From DASZVN01 sp035547055 (lineage in GTDB: Bacteria; Pseudomonadota; Alphaproteobacteria; Rhizobiales; Methylopilaceae): 26,223 bases of DNA. The stretch covers positions 1 to 26,223 of the forward strand of contig DASZVN010000153.1 in assembly GCA_035547055.1 (NCBI GenBank). The letters are read 5' to 3'. A program made the position numbers and the translations under genes. Below, piece after piece: positions 8,701 through 14,697 of this stretch; position 1 is the stretch's first letter; each line of letters starts with the position of its first letter. Below the pieces are notes generated by a model, which saw only the letters and a list, made by a program, of their open reading frames with translations, had not been told where the DNA came from and did not search any database.

Positions 8701-9827
8701 ACGGCACGATCTCCGGCTTTCAAGTCGGCGACGCCGTTGCCGGCGTCCTCGCCGATGCGACGCTGAGCTACGCCGGCACTGCCTCGGGCGGCGTGCTGAC
8801 CCTGAGCGATTCATCGGGCGATACCGAGACTCTCCGGTTCGCCGGGCGCTATGCAGCGTCGGAGTTCGCGGTCGACGCCAACGGCGACCTCGCCCTCACC
8901 CACACCGTCAACTACAGCCATGCCGCGGGCGCGGTCGGCGTCGATCTCGTTCACCAGGAGGCCGATGTCGCCGCCGCCGGCGCCGCGGTCCCGCACACCG
9001 CGAAGGCGATCGACCACGCCGCGACCGATTTCTTCGCGGGCGTCACGAGCGCCACCGGCTCGGCCCACGACGACGTGCTCCTCGGCAGCAGCGCCGCCAA
9101 CGCGCTTTCGGGTGGCGCCGGCGACGACACCCTCTCGGGCGGCGGCGGCGACGACCATCTCGCGGGCGGCAGCGGCGACGACGTCCTGAACGGTGGCGCC
9201 GGCGCCGACAGCATGGCCGGCGGCACCGGCAACGACACCTATGTCGTCAACGACGCCAACGACACCGTGACCGAGGTCGCCGGCAAGGCCGGCGGCACCG
9301 ATCTCGTCAAGAGCTCGGTCAGCTTCACCCTCGGCGCCCATGTCGAGAACCTGACGCTCACCGGCCGCGCCGCGATCGACGGCACCGGCAACACGCTTGC
9401 CAACCACATCACCGGCAATGCCGGCGCCAACCACCTCGCGGGCGGCGGCGGCAACGACGTGCTCGACGGCGGCGCCGGCAGCGACACGCTCACCGGCGGC
9501 GGCGGCCACGACACCTTCGTGTTCGACAGCCGGGTGATCGCCGCGAACGCCGACCACATCACCGACTTCGCCCATCAGCCGGACACGATCGAGCTCGCCA
9601 AGGCCGACTTCGGCGCCCTGGCGGCGGGCCATCTCGCCGCCACCGATTTCGTCGCCAACGCCGACGGCCAAGCCACCATGGCGGACCAGCACATCATCTA
9701 CGACACCACGACCGGCGCGCTCCTCTACGACGTCGACGGCAATGGCAGCCACGCCGCGGTCCAGTTCGCGACGATCGACAACCACGCCCACGCCGTCGTG
9801 ACCGCGGCGGACTTTCTCGTGGTGTGA
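5769..9827 (+). CDS. Large RTX-type secreted repeat protein
   Basis: The protein has 1352 residues. There is no Sec signal peptide, as expected for type I secretion. Residues 1 to about 1000 are Gly/Thr/Asn-rich with short beta-strand repeats (phrases such as ITNAGLIEDTGAAG, TLHNVDNTISGAG, GSLVNHGTFEL), suggesting a right-handed beta-helix like those of adhesins. A module is duplicated at residues 462-549 and 668-755, with a degenerate third start near 872. The C-terminus carries calcium-binding nonapeptides (GGAGDDTLSGGGGDDHLAGG and similar) at about 1113-1156 and 1208-1250. A serralysin-like tail follows, ending in hydrophobic ADFLVV, the probable secretion signal. ATG 5769 has GGAG 11 bases upstream and is preferred to TTG 5760. 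No ABC transporter for it lies in the window. It is likely an adhesin or matrix protein; no catalytic domain was recognised. Confidence 0.85.
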   Translation: MAHYYFSGTTGDDWTATTVETPAGENDQTIVNTNWGSGPGDAASRAVPTSADDVELQTGGPIASVVIGAPEYAHTDQAVDVNSLTIDSGMVLADNTSAVRIRSALTNEGGFSINSGELNFGQAVVENGQVVGGTIQNDAVMSLAAGAYLGITGNVTLQGTGTVTMAGGGNNGFGAYITGAPDADPDNPNIGVLTNDSTIEGGGQIAAQGNFQYDPANTLVVNNYGLIDATDTTYGLTVHLNNGPGGGLTNGGLVEATGGATLNVIGTLITQTMNGQLGAYGAGSLVTLNGVDIVGGSITGSDGGIVEAAVPPGIGSYGANMLDGSADHPVTIQAGGTFQVGNGEGGGVTVKGSLVNHGTFELFSGGHNAELAIDAAGATFSGGGKVILVDNGDYPSQIAGFSTTTATTLHNVDNVFSGAGLIGTGGDSSAPSSNLLDFDNEAGGIVDADQSYGALTLNTPITNAGLIEDTGAAGLVLSGNVIEQSGGGTIKADGSNAIVYLQGTTIEGGTLASANGGGFAFSAPNSSFFTSTLDGSTAAGAVTTSADIDDTETLALKGAIHNSGTITVEGGSVVQIADPDVTLDGGGQIVLTRAYYTSGLNGFDASTTATLHNVDNTISGAGASIGGDYGNGGHGLSLTIDNQTKGVIDADGTATDGSEALDIEAAVTNAGLIEDTGAAGLVLSGNVIEQSGGGTIKADGSGAIVYLQGTTIEGGTLASANGGSFAFSVPNSSFFTSTLDGSTAAGAVTISAEIDVTAGLALKGTIHNTGTIIHGMQIADQDVTLDGGGKVLLQQASYYYYDGIDGYDPNIVATLHNLDNTISGAGEIGVASGNDNLLDIDNQAHGVIEATGDATDGSDYLQIDVQALHNAGLIEDTGAAGMTIAAATLGQAAGGIIEVRGAGRHISISGATGAFGNAGLLEAKGGTLTIDDAVTGSGRVVIAGGGTVAFGAAVGRGQAVSFQGLGGTLQLDDAAAFHGTISGFQVGDAVAGVLADATLSYAGTASGGVLTLSDSSGDTETLRFAGRYAASEFAVDANGDLALTHTVNYSHAAGAVGVDLVHQEADVAAAGAAVPHTAKAIDHAATDFFAGVTSATGSAHDDVLLGSSAANALSGGAGDDTLSGGGGDDHLAGGSGDDVLNGGAGADSMAGGTGNDTYVVNDANDTVTEVAGKAGGTDLVKSSVSFTLGAHVENLTLTGRAAIDGTGNTLANHITGNAGANHLAGGGGNDVLDGGAGSDTLTGGGGHDTFVFDSRVIAANADHITDFAHQPDTIELAKADFGALAAGHLAATDFVANADGQATMADQHIIYDTTTGALLYDVDGNGSHAAVQFATIDNHAHAVVTAADFLVV
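7152..7415 (+). repeat. Intragenic direct repeat, copy 1 (264 bases)
   Basis: This stretch matches 7770-8033 at all but 11 of 264 positions by my count (about 96%), offset by 618 bases and in frame. It encodes LIEDTGAAGLVLSGNVIEQS through the TLDGSTAAGAV segment. Confidence 0.9.
7770..8033 (+). repeat. Intragenic direct repeat, copy 2 (264 bases)
   Basis: This is the second copy of the module at 7152-7415. Flanking sequence is similar only at protein level. The two copies are therefore recent, or are kept alike by recombination. Confidence 0.9.
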
Positions 9828-9839
9828 GGCCCCCGAACC

Positions 9840-9913
9840 GTAGGGTGGGCACGCCCAGCGTGCCCACGTGCAACGTTCGACGTGGGCATCGGCGATGCCG
9901 ATGCCCACCCTAC
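9840..9913. repeat. Palindromic repeat with GTAGGGTGGGCA ends
   Basis: Perfect 12-base inverted ends (GTAGGGTGGGCA and TGCCCACCCTAC) enclose further palindromes: ACGC/GCGT at 9851-9861, GCCCACGT/ACGTGGGC at 9862-9887, and GGGCATCGGC/GCCGATGCCC at 9884-9906. The single strand could fold as a cloverleaf. It starts 12 bases after the RTX stop codon, so it probably sits in that mRNA's 3' end. Confidence 0.8.
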
Positions 9914-9940
9914 GAAGCTGAATAGTTCGCGGCGCCAGTG

Positions 9941-10072
9941 CCCTTTCCCTCTCCCCGCTTGCGGGGTGAGAGTGAGGGGCGGCGCAGGATGAGGCGCCTC
10001 CTGAGAGGCCCCCTCACCCGGATCGCCTGTTCCGCAGGCGACTCGACCTCTCCCCGCAAGCGGGGGAGAGGT
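9941..10072. repeat. Palindromic repeat with CCTCTCCCCGC motifs
   Basis: CCTCTCCCCGCTTGCGGGG near the left end is echoed at the right end by CCTCTCCCCGCAAGCGGGGG, itself a hairpin. The interior holds CCCTCACCC-type arms. It is a second intergenic repeat family, 28 bases from the previous one. Confidence 0.7.
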
Positions 10073-10111
10073 GGACCGACACCCGGATCCGGCGCGACGT
10101 GGACGACAGGC

Positions 10112-10206
10112 CGTCATTGCGAGCGAAGCGAAGCAATCCAGGGGCAGCAGACACCGCGCTCGTGGCCCGTGGATTGCTTCGTCGGCCTCGCCTCCTCGCA
10201 ATGACG
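10112..10206. repeat. CGTCATTGCGAG palindromic repeat (copy 1)
   Basis: This 95-base element has CGTCATTGCGAG at the left and CTCGCAATGACG at the right, with GAAGCAATCC and GGATTGCTTC as inner arms. This is a very widespread alphaproteobacterial repeat. It begins 15 bases after the ilvC stop (minus strand), so it could form the 3' end of that transcript. A second copy is at 12894-13047. Confidence 0.85.
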
Positions 10207-10221
10207 ATGGAGCAGGCCCCG

Positions 10222-11241
10222 TCAGTTCTTGGCGCGGTCGACCAGCTTGTTCTTGCCGATCCAGGGCATCATGCCGCGCAGGCGCTCGCCGACCTCCTCG
10301 ATCGGGTGCTGGGCGAGCTTGGCGCGGGTCGCCTTGAACGAGGTCTGGTTGACCTTGTTCTCCAGCATCCAGTCGCGGGTGAAGCGGCCGGACTGGATGT
10401 CGCCCAGGACCCGCTTCATCTCGGCCTTGACCCGCTCGTCGATGATGCGGGGGCCCGACACGTACTCGCCGTACTCGGCGGTGTTCGAGATCGAGTAGTT
10501 CATGTTGGCGATGCCGCCCTCGTAGATGAGGTCGACGATCAGCTTCACCTCGTGCAGGCACTCGAAATAGGCCATCTCCGGCGCGTAGCCGGCGGCGACC
10601 AGGGTCTCGAAGCCGCCCTTGATGAGCTCGACGAGGCCGCCGCAAAGCACCACCTGCTCGCCGAACAGATCGGTCTCGCACTCCTCGCGGAACGTCGTCT
10701 CGATCACGCCGGCGCGGCCGCCGCCGATGCCGGACGCATAGCTCAGGCCGAGGTCGTGGGCGTTGCCCGAGGCGTCCTGGGCGATGGCGACGAGGCAGGG
10801 CACGCCGCCGCCACGGACATATTCGGAGCGGACGGTGTGGCCGGGGCCCTTCGGCGCGACCATCAGGACGTCGAGGTCCTTCCTCGGCTCGATCAGGTTG
10901 AAGTGGATCGAGAGGCCGTGGGCGAAGAGGAGCGCCGCGCCCTCCTTCATGTTGCCAGCGAGGTGGTCGCGGTAGATGTCGGCCTGGAGCTCGTCCGGCG
11001 TCAGCATCATCATGACGTCGGCCCATTTGGCGGCATCGGCGACCGACTTGACGGGCAGGCCCTCGCCTTCGGCCTTCTTGGCCGAGGCCGAGCCGGGGCG
11101 GAGCGCCACGGCGATTTCCTTCACGCCGCTGTCGCGGAGGTTGAGCGCGTGGGCATGGCCCTGGCTGCCATAGCCGATGATGGCGACCTTCCTGCCCTTG
11201 ATGAGGTTGAGATCGGCGTCGCGATCGTAATAGACGCGCAT
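10222..11241 (-). CDS. ilvC: Ketol-acid reductoisomerase (NADP+), class I
   Basis: IlvC converts 2-acetolactate or 2-aceto-2-hydroxybutyrate to the dihydroxy acids with NADPH and Mg2+, the second common step of valine, isoleucine and leucine synthesis, in the cytosol. The protein has 339 residues, the short class I length. The Rossmann loop IIGYGSQGHAHALNLRDSG lies at 21-39, and RPGS at 48-51 contacts the NADPH phosphate. Catalytic His108 is in FAHG. The metal ligands Asp191 and Glu195 are in DLFGEQ, and Glu227 and Glu231 in FECLHE. Ser252 is also present. ATG 11241 has GAGGAGCG upstream. A sigma70-like promoter is visible at 11314-11342. It is monocistronic here: ilvB and ilvH are not adjacent within the window. 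Confidence 0.98.
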   Translation of the reverse strand: MRVYYDRDADLNLIKGRKVAIIGYGSQGHAHALNLRDSGVKEIAVALRPGSASAKKAEGEGLPVKSVADAAKWADVMMMLTPDELQADIYRDHLAGNMKEGAALLFAHGLSIHFNLIEPRKDLDVLMVAPKGPGHTVRSEYVRGGGVPCLVAIAQDASGNAHDLGLSYASGIGGGRAGVIETTFREECETDLFGEQVVLCGGLVELIKGGFETLVAAGYAPEMAYFECLHEVKLIVDLIYEGGIANMNYSISNTAEYGEYVSGPRIIDERVKAEMKRVLGDIQSGRFTRDWMLENKVNQTSFKATRAKLAQHPIEEVGERLRGMMPWIGKNKLVDRAKN

Positions 11242-11300
11242 GTTGTGTCGCTCCTCGAAGAAAGGGTCTCGGCGGGGTCGCGTCGCGGCGGACGGATCGC

Positions 11301-11329
11301 GGGCGGGCGGCGTTCCATAGCGCCCGCCC
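11301..11329. promoter_or_regulatory. Inverted repeat around the ilvC -10 element
   Basis: GGGCGGGCG (11301-11309) and CGCCCGCCC (11321-11329) are perfect 9-base inverted repeats with an 11-base centre that contains the proposed -10 hexamer. It could be an operator or simply a GC-rich hairpin at the transcript start. Confidence 0.4.
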
Positions 11330-11342
11330 CTTCGCCCGACAA
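11314..11342 (-). promoter_or_regulatory. Probable sigma70 promoter of ilvC
   Basis: Read on the minus strand, TTGTCG (11342-11337) and TATGGA (11319-11314) are 17 bases apart. They would start a transcript about 65-70 bases before the ilvC ATG. Confidence 0.5.
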
Positions 11343-11585
11343 GCGCCGCATCCCGCGGAGGGGAGCCACGTCGGCCGGGTCCGCGGGCCGTTCCGCCCGG
11401 CGGCGCCGTTCGCGCCCGGCGGGGCCTATGCCAATGTCACGACCGGGGAGGAGGCCGACCGGATCGCCGGCGCCCGCGGGCCGAACCGTCGCCGGCTCGG
11501 CGGGGGGAAGCGCAATGGGACCCCCGACAACCGGCTCCCACGCAACGAGAACATCCGCCGGCGCGGCGTTTCAAGCCACGACGCC

Positions 11586-11675
11586 GTCATCCCGTAAGCG
11601 GCGCAGCCGCTAGCCGGCATCCGGGAGTGCCGTGCCCCGGATCCCGGCTCTCGCCTTCGGCTCGGCCGGGATGAC
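11586..11675. repeat. Palindromic intergenic repeat, GTCATCCCGG family (copy 2)
   Basis: This 90-base element begins GTCATCCCG and ends GGCCGGGATGAC, with the inner pair CCGGATCCCGGCTCT. It has the same ends and nearly the same length as 3023-3113. It lies 12 bases after the dcd stop codon, the same position relative to a minus-strand stop as copy 1. Confidence 0.75.
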
Positions 11676-11686
11676 AGCCGGCGCTC

Positions 11687-12874
11687 CTACCCCATCCGGA
11701 AATGCTTCGACAGCTTGAGGCCCTGGCCCTGGTAGTTGGAGCTGCCGACCGCGCCGTAGAGCGCGTCGGGCACCACCGGCAGCTTCTCGAACTCGAGCCG
11801 GCCGATGATCTGGCCGTGCTCGAGGACGAACGGCACCTCGTGGCTCCTCACCTCCAGCACGGCGCGGCTGCCCGGCCCGGTCGGCGAGGCGCCGAAGCCG
11901 GGGTCGAAGAAGCCGGCATAGTGGACGCGGAACTCGCCCATGGTCGGGTCGATCGGCACCATCTCGGCGGCGAGGTCGTCGGGGATGTGGAGCCGCTCCT
12001 GCGAGGCGAGGATGTAGAACTGGTGCGGGTCGAGGATCAGCCGCCCGTCCGGCCGCGCCCGGATCGGCTCCCAGAAATCGGCAGCGTCGTACCGGCCGAC
12101 CCGGTCGACGTCGACCACGTCGGTGAAGCTCTGGGCGCGGTAGCCGATCGGGCCGCCCTCCCCGCCGGCGAGCCCGATATGGACGACGAGGCCGCTGCGG
12201 ATCATCGGCTCGCCGTCGACCAGCGGGCGGCCGGCGTGGCGCTCCAGAAGCTCGCGGTCGGACATGCGGACATTGCGGTGCTCGGCCTGGCGCGAGCCGC
12301 GCGAGCGGAAGCGGAGCTGGTTGAGGCGCGAGCCGCGGCGGACGCGGATGCTGAAGCTCCTGGGCGAGATCTCGGCGTAGATCGGCCCCTCGTAGCCGCC
12401 GCGGACGGCGTCGAACACCTCGCTGCGGTCGGCGATCAGGCGGGTGAAGACGTCGATCCGCCCGGTCGAGCTCTTGGGGTTGGCGAAGGCCGAGATGCTG
12501 TCGGGCAGATGGAGCTGCTCCTGCAGCTCGACGACGTAGACGCAGCCCTTCTCCAGCACCGCGCCGTGGTCGAGGTCGATGCGGTCGTATTTCAGCGCTT
12601 CGAGCTGGTCGGCGACGCGGCGCCCCGGCCCCGGCAGGAAGCTCGCGCGCACCCGGTAGGCGCTGCCGCCGAGCCGCAGATCGAGGCTCGCCGGCTGGAG
12701 CTGGCCGTCCTCGATCTCGGCCGCCGAGCGCACCATCTTGCGCCGGATCAGGGTGCGGATCTGCTGGCGCGCGAGGAGGCCCGAGCGGCCGCGGATGCCG
12801 GCCCTCGGCGGGCTCGCGAGCACCGGCTCGCGCGCCGCGCCGCGGCCGCGACCCCTCGCCGCTCGATCGCTCAT
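11687..12874 (-). CDS. dcd: 2'-deoxycytidine 5'-triphosphate deaminase, long two-domain form
   Basis: The predicted reaction is dCTP to dUTP plus ammonia, feeding thymidylate synthesis in the cytosol. At 395 residues it is about twice the length of E. coli Dcd (193) and matches the duplicated form known from Alphaproteobacteria. The first half contains LQPASLDLRLGGSAYRVRAS, then SISAFANPKSSTGRIDVFTR and YEGPIYAEISPRSFSIRVRR. The second half repeats the dUTPase-like fold: LHIPDDLAAEMVPIDPTMGE, HYAGFFDPGFG and VLEVRSHEVPFVLEHGQIIG. The first roughly 25 residues are Arg/Ala-rich and may be an extension. ATG 12874 has a GGAGGGAGGGG tract upstream. It is divergent from metZ, an adjacency I recall from other Alphaproteobacteria. 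Confidence 0.92.
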   Translation of the reverse strand: MSDRAARGRGRGAAREPVLASPPRAGIRGRSGLLARQQIRTLIRRKMVRSAAEIEDGQLQPASLDLRLGGSAYRVRASFLPGPGRRVADQLEALKYDRIDLDHGAVLEKGCVYVVELQEQLHLPDSISAFANPKSSTGRIDVFTRLIADRSEVFDAVRGGYEGPIYAEISPRSFSIRVRRGSRLNQLRFRSRGSRQAEHRNVRMSDRELLERHAGRPLVDGEPMIRSGLVVHIGLAGGEGGPIGYRAQSFTDVVDVDRVGRYDAADFWEPIRARPDGRLILDPHQFYILASQERLHIPDDLAAEMVPIDPTMGEFRVHYAGFFDPGFGASPTGPGSRAVLEVRSHEVPFVLEHGQIIGRLEFEKLPVVPDALYGAVGSSNYQGQGLKLSKHFRMG

Positions 12875-12893
12875 TGGCCTGCCCCTCCCTCCC

Positions 12894-13047
12894 CGTCATT
12901 GCGAGGAGCGAAGCAACGAAGCAATCCAGGGGCGACGAGCGCCGTGCCTGCAAGTCGGGACTGCCCCGACTTGCAGATGAGGATGGCCAACATGGGCAAG
13001 CCCATGCCGGCTGGCCCCTGGATTGCTTCGCTCCGCTCGCAATGACG
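12894..13047. repeat. CGTCATTGCGAG palindromic repeat with nested hairpins (copy 2)
   Basis: The outer ends are CGTCATTGCGAG and CTCGCAATGACG, and GAAGCAATCCAGGGGC-type inner arms pair with GCCCCTGGATTGCTTC. Inside are a perfect 12-base-pair stem (12948-12959 with 12965-12976, 5-base loop) and CATGGGC-AA-GCCCATG (12991-13006). At 154 bases it is longer than copy 1 (95), as if another palindrome were inserted. It starts only 20 bases before the dcd start codon. Confidence 0.85.
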
Positions 13048-13086
13048 GAGGTGCGCCCCGCCCGTCATGCCTAGCCGATCCCGCGA

Positions 13087-13115
13087 TTGACGCCAAGCCG
13101 CTCAAGGGCTAGAGG
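13087..13115 (+). promoter_or_regulatory. Probable sigma70 promoter of metZ
   Basis: TTGACG (13087-13092) and TAGAGG (13110-13115) are 17 bases apart. The predicted start, about 13121, coincides with the first base of the riboswitch, which supports both calls. Confidence 0.6.
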
Positions 13116-13120
13116 CGGTT

Positions 13121-13182
13121 CGAGCTGTGGTGATTTGAGCCGGCCGGCTTGCAGCCACATAAAACAACTCGCTAAAAGGCCG
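13121..13182 (+). promoter_or_regulatory. SAM-II riboswitch upstream of metZ
   Basis: The sequence follows the SAM-II consensus: GTGGTGATTTGAGCCGG, then GGCTTGCAGCCAC, an A-rich linker AAAACAACTC, and GCTAAAAGGCC. P1 forms from TGTGG (13126-13130) and CCACA (13155-13159). The loop CGGCC can pair with the 3' GGCCG to make the H-type pseudoknot. Binding of S-adenosylmethionine stabilises this fold and lowers expression of methionine genes; the class is essentially alphaproteobacterial. One A is missing from the usual run of five in CTAAAAAGG. The fold ends about 67 bases before the metZ ATG, so the metZ ribosome site itself is not inside the pseudoknot. Confidence 0.9.
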
Positions 13183-13248
13183 AGGCGGATCGGGCCCTGG
13201 CTCGGGGCCCCCGAAGTCCTGCCGCGGCGACCTTTTCAAGGTGCGCCA

Positions 13249-14451
13249 ATGCCCGACACTCCCGAGAAAAAACCGAACCGGACGCTCCACCCGGAGACGC
13301 TTTCGGTCCACACCGCCGTGCCGCGCTCGCAATTCGGCGAGATGAGCGAGGCGATCTATCTCTCCTCCGGCTTCACCTATCCCGACATGGCGGTGTCGGA
13401 GGCGCGCTTCAACGGCACGCAGCCGGGCTACGTCTACAGCCGCTACGCCAACCCGACCGTCACCATGTTCGAGGCGCGGATCGCGGCGCTCGAAGGACTC
13501 GAGACGGCGCGGGCGACCGCCTCCGGCATGGCCGCCGTCAACGCCGCGATGCTCTGCTTTCTCCGCAACGGCGACCACGTCGTCGCCTCGCGCCGGCTGT
13601 TCGGCTCGTGCCTGTGGCTGCTCGAGGAGTTCCTGCCGCGCTTCGGCATCGGCGTCAGCTTCGTCAGCGGGCTCGACCTCGGCGAGTGGGAGAAGGCGGC
13701 GACGCCCAGGACCAAGGCGTTCTTCCTGGAGAGCCCGACCAACCCGACGCTCGACCTGATCGACCTGAGGGCGGTCGCCGACATCGCCCACGGCGCCGGC
13801 GCCCTTCTCATCGTCGACAACGCGATGTCGAGCCCGGCGGTGCAGACGCCTTCCGAGTTCGGCGCGGACGTCGTGGTCTACTCGGCGACTAAGCACATCG
13901 ACGGCCAGGGCCGCACCCTCGGCGGCGCGGTGGTGTGCAGCCGCGCGTTCAACGACGAGCACCTGACCCAGTTCATGCGCCACACCGGCCCGGCGATGAG
14001 CCCGCTCAACGCCTGGGTGCTCGGCAAGAGCATCGAGACGCTGGGCCTCCGCGTCGCCCGGATGGCGTCGAGCGCGGCGACGCTGGCCGACCTCCTCGCC
14101 GGCCATCCCAAGGTCGCCGCGCTGCGCTATCCCGGCCGGGCCGACCATCCGCAGGCCGCCCTCGCGAAGCGCCAGATGAAGTCCGGCGGCTCGATGCTGG
14201 CGGTCGAGGTCAAGGGCGGCAAGGCGGCCGCGTTCCGCTTCGCCGATGCGCTCGAGATCATCCGCATCTCCAACAATTTCGGCGACGCCAAGAGCATCGT
14301 CACCCATCCGGCGACGACCACCCACCAGCGCTTCTCGCCCGAGGCCCGCGCCGCGATGGGCATCTCTGACGGCCTGCTGCGCATCTCGATCGGGCTGGAG
14401 CATCCCGACGACCTCGCCTGGGACCTCGAGCAGGCGCTGGAGAAGGCGTGA
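13249..14451 (+). CDS. metZ: O-succinylhomoserine sulfhydrylase (PLP-dependent)
   Basis: MetZ condenses O-succinylhomoserine with sulfide to give homocysteine, the direct-sulfhydrylation route to methionine, in the cytosol. The protein has 400 residues of the Cys/Met-metabolism PLP family. YSRYANPTVTMFE (63-75) and ATASGMAAVNAAML (90-102) are near the N-terminus. Asp190 in LLIVDNA binds the pyridine nitrogen, and the Schiff-base Lys215 is in YSATKHIDGQG. GGSMLAVEVKGG and LRISIGLEHPDDL close the protein. ATG 13249, with AAGG 7 bases upstream, is preferred over TTG 13087, whose extension would run through the promoter and riboswitch. MetZ is favoured over cystathionine gamma-synthase or O-acetylhomoserine enzymes by overall likeness and context, but substrate choice is inferred. 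Confidence 0.9.
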   Translation: MPDTPEKKPNRTLHPETLSVHTAVPRSQFGEMSEAIYLSSGFTYPDMAVSEARFNGTQPGYVYSRYANPTVTMFEARIAALEGLETARATASGMAAVNAAMLCFLRNGDHVVASRRLFGSCLWLLEEFLPRFGIGVSFVSGLDLGEWEKAATPRTKAFFLESPTNPTLDLIDLRAVADIAHGAGALLIVDNAMSSPAVQTPSEFGADVVVYSATKHIDGQGRTLGGAVVCSRAFNDEHLTQFMRHTGPAMSPLNAWVLGKSIETLGLRVARMASSAATLADLLAGHPKVAALRYPGRADHPQAALAKRQMKSGGSMLAVEVKGGKAAAFRFADALEIIRISNNFGDAKSIVTHPATTTHQRFSPEARAAMGISDGLLRISIGLEHPDDLAWDLEQALEKA

Positions 14452-14496
14452 CGGCGATATCCGTTGCTCCATTCCGATCGGCCGCCCGTCCCGTCA

Positions 14497-14526
14497 CCCG
14501 GTCGCATGCGGGAGCATGCGATCGGG
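14497..14526 (+). terminator. Strong hairpin after metZ
   Basis: A 13-base-pair stem with one G-T pair (CCCGGTCGCATGC against GCATGCGATCGGG) closes on a GGGA tetraloop. It starts 45 bases after the metZ stop. No T-run follows. It is a likely transcript 3' end, possibly Rho-assisted. Confidence 0.5.
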
Positions 14527-14697
14527 GTTGCGGCGCCCAAGGCCGACCCCGCCGCCACGGCGGCACGGCCGCTTAAGCCTTCGTTCAGCGTACCCGAAAG
14601 CTCCCCTTGAAGGGCGCGGGCGTTTACCAAACCGCACCCCATCTTCGCTAGCCTGAGCGCCGAGGGATGGTCCCAAGGACGGTTCGGCCACGGCGTC

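Larger units (their letters stand above)
11242..11686. other. Intergenic region between dcd and ilvC
   Basis: No coding sequence is supported here. It contains the ilvC promoter (11314-11342), the palindrome around it, about 240 bases of unstructured GC-rich sequence, and the repeat at 11586-11675 close to the dcd stop. Confidence 0.6.

Noticed and set aside
13087..13248. N-terminal extension of metZ beginning at TTG 13087
   Set aside because: It would translate through the -35/-10 promoter and the SAM-II aptamer, and the family N-terminus fits ATG 13249.
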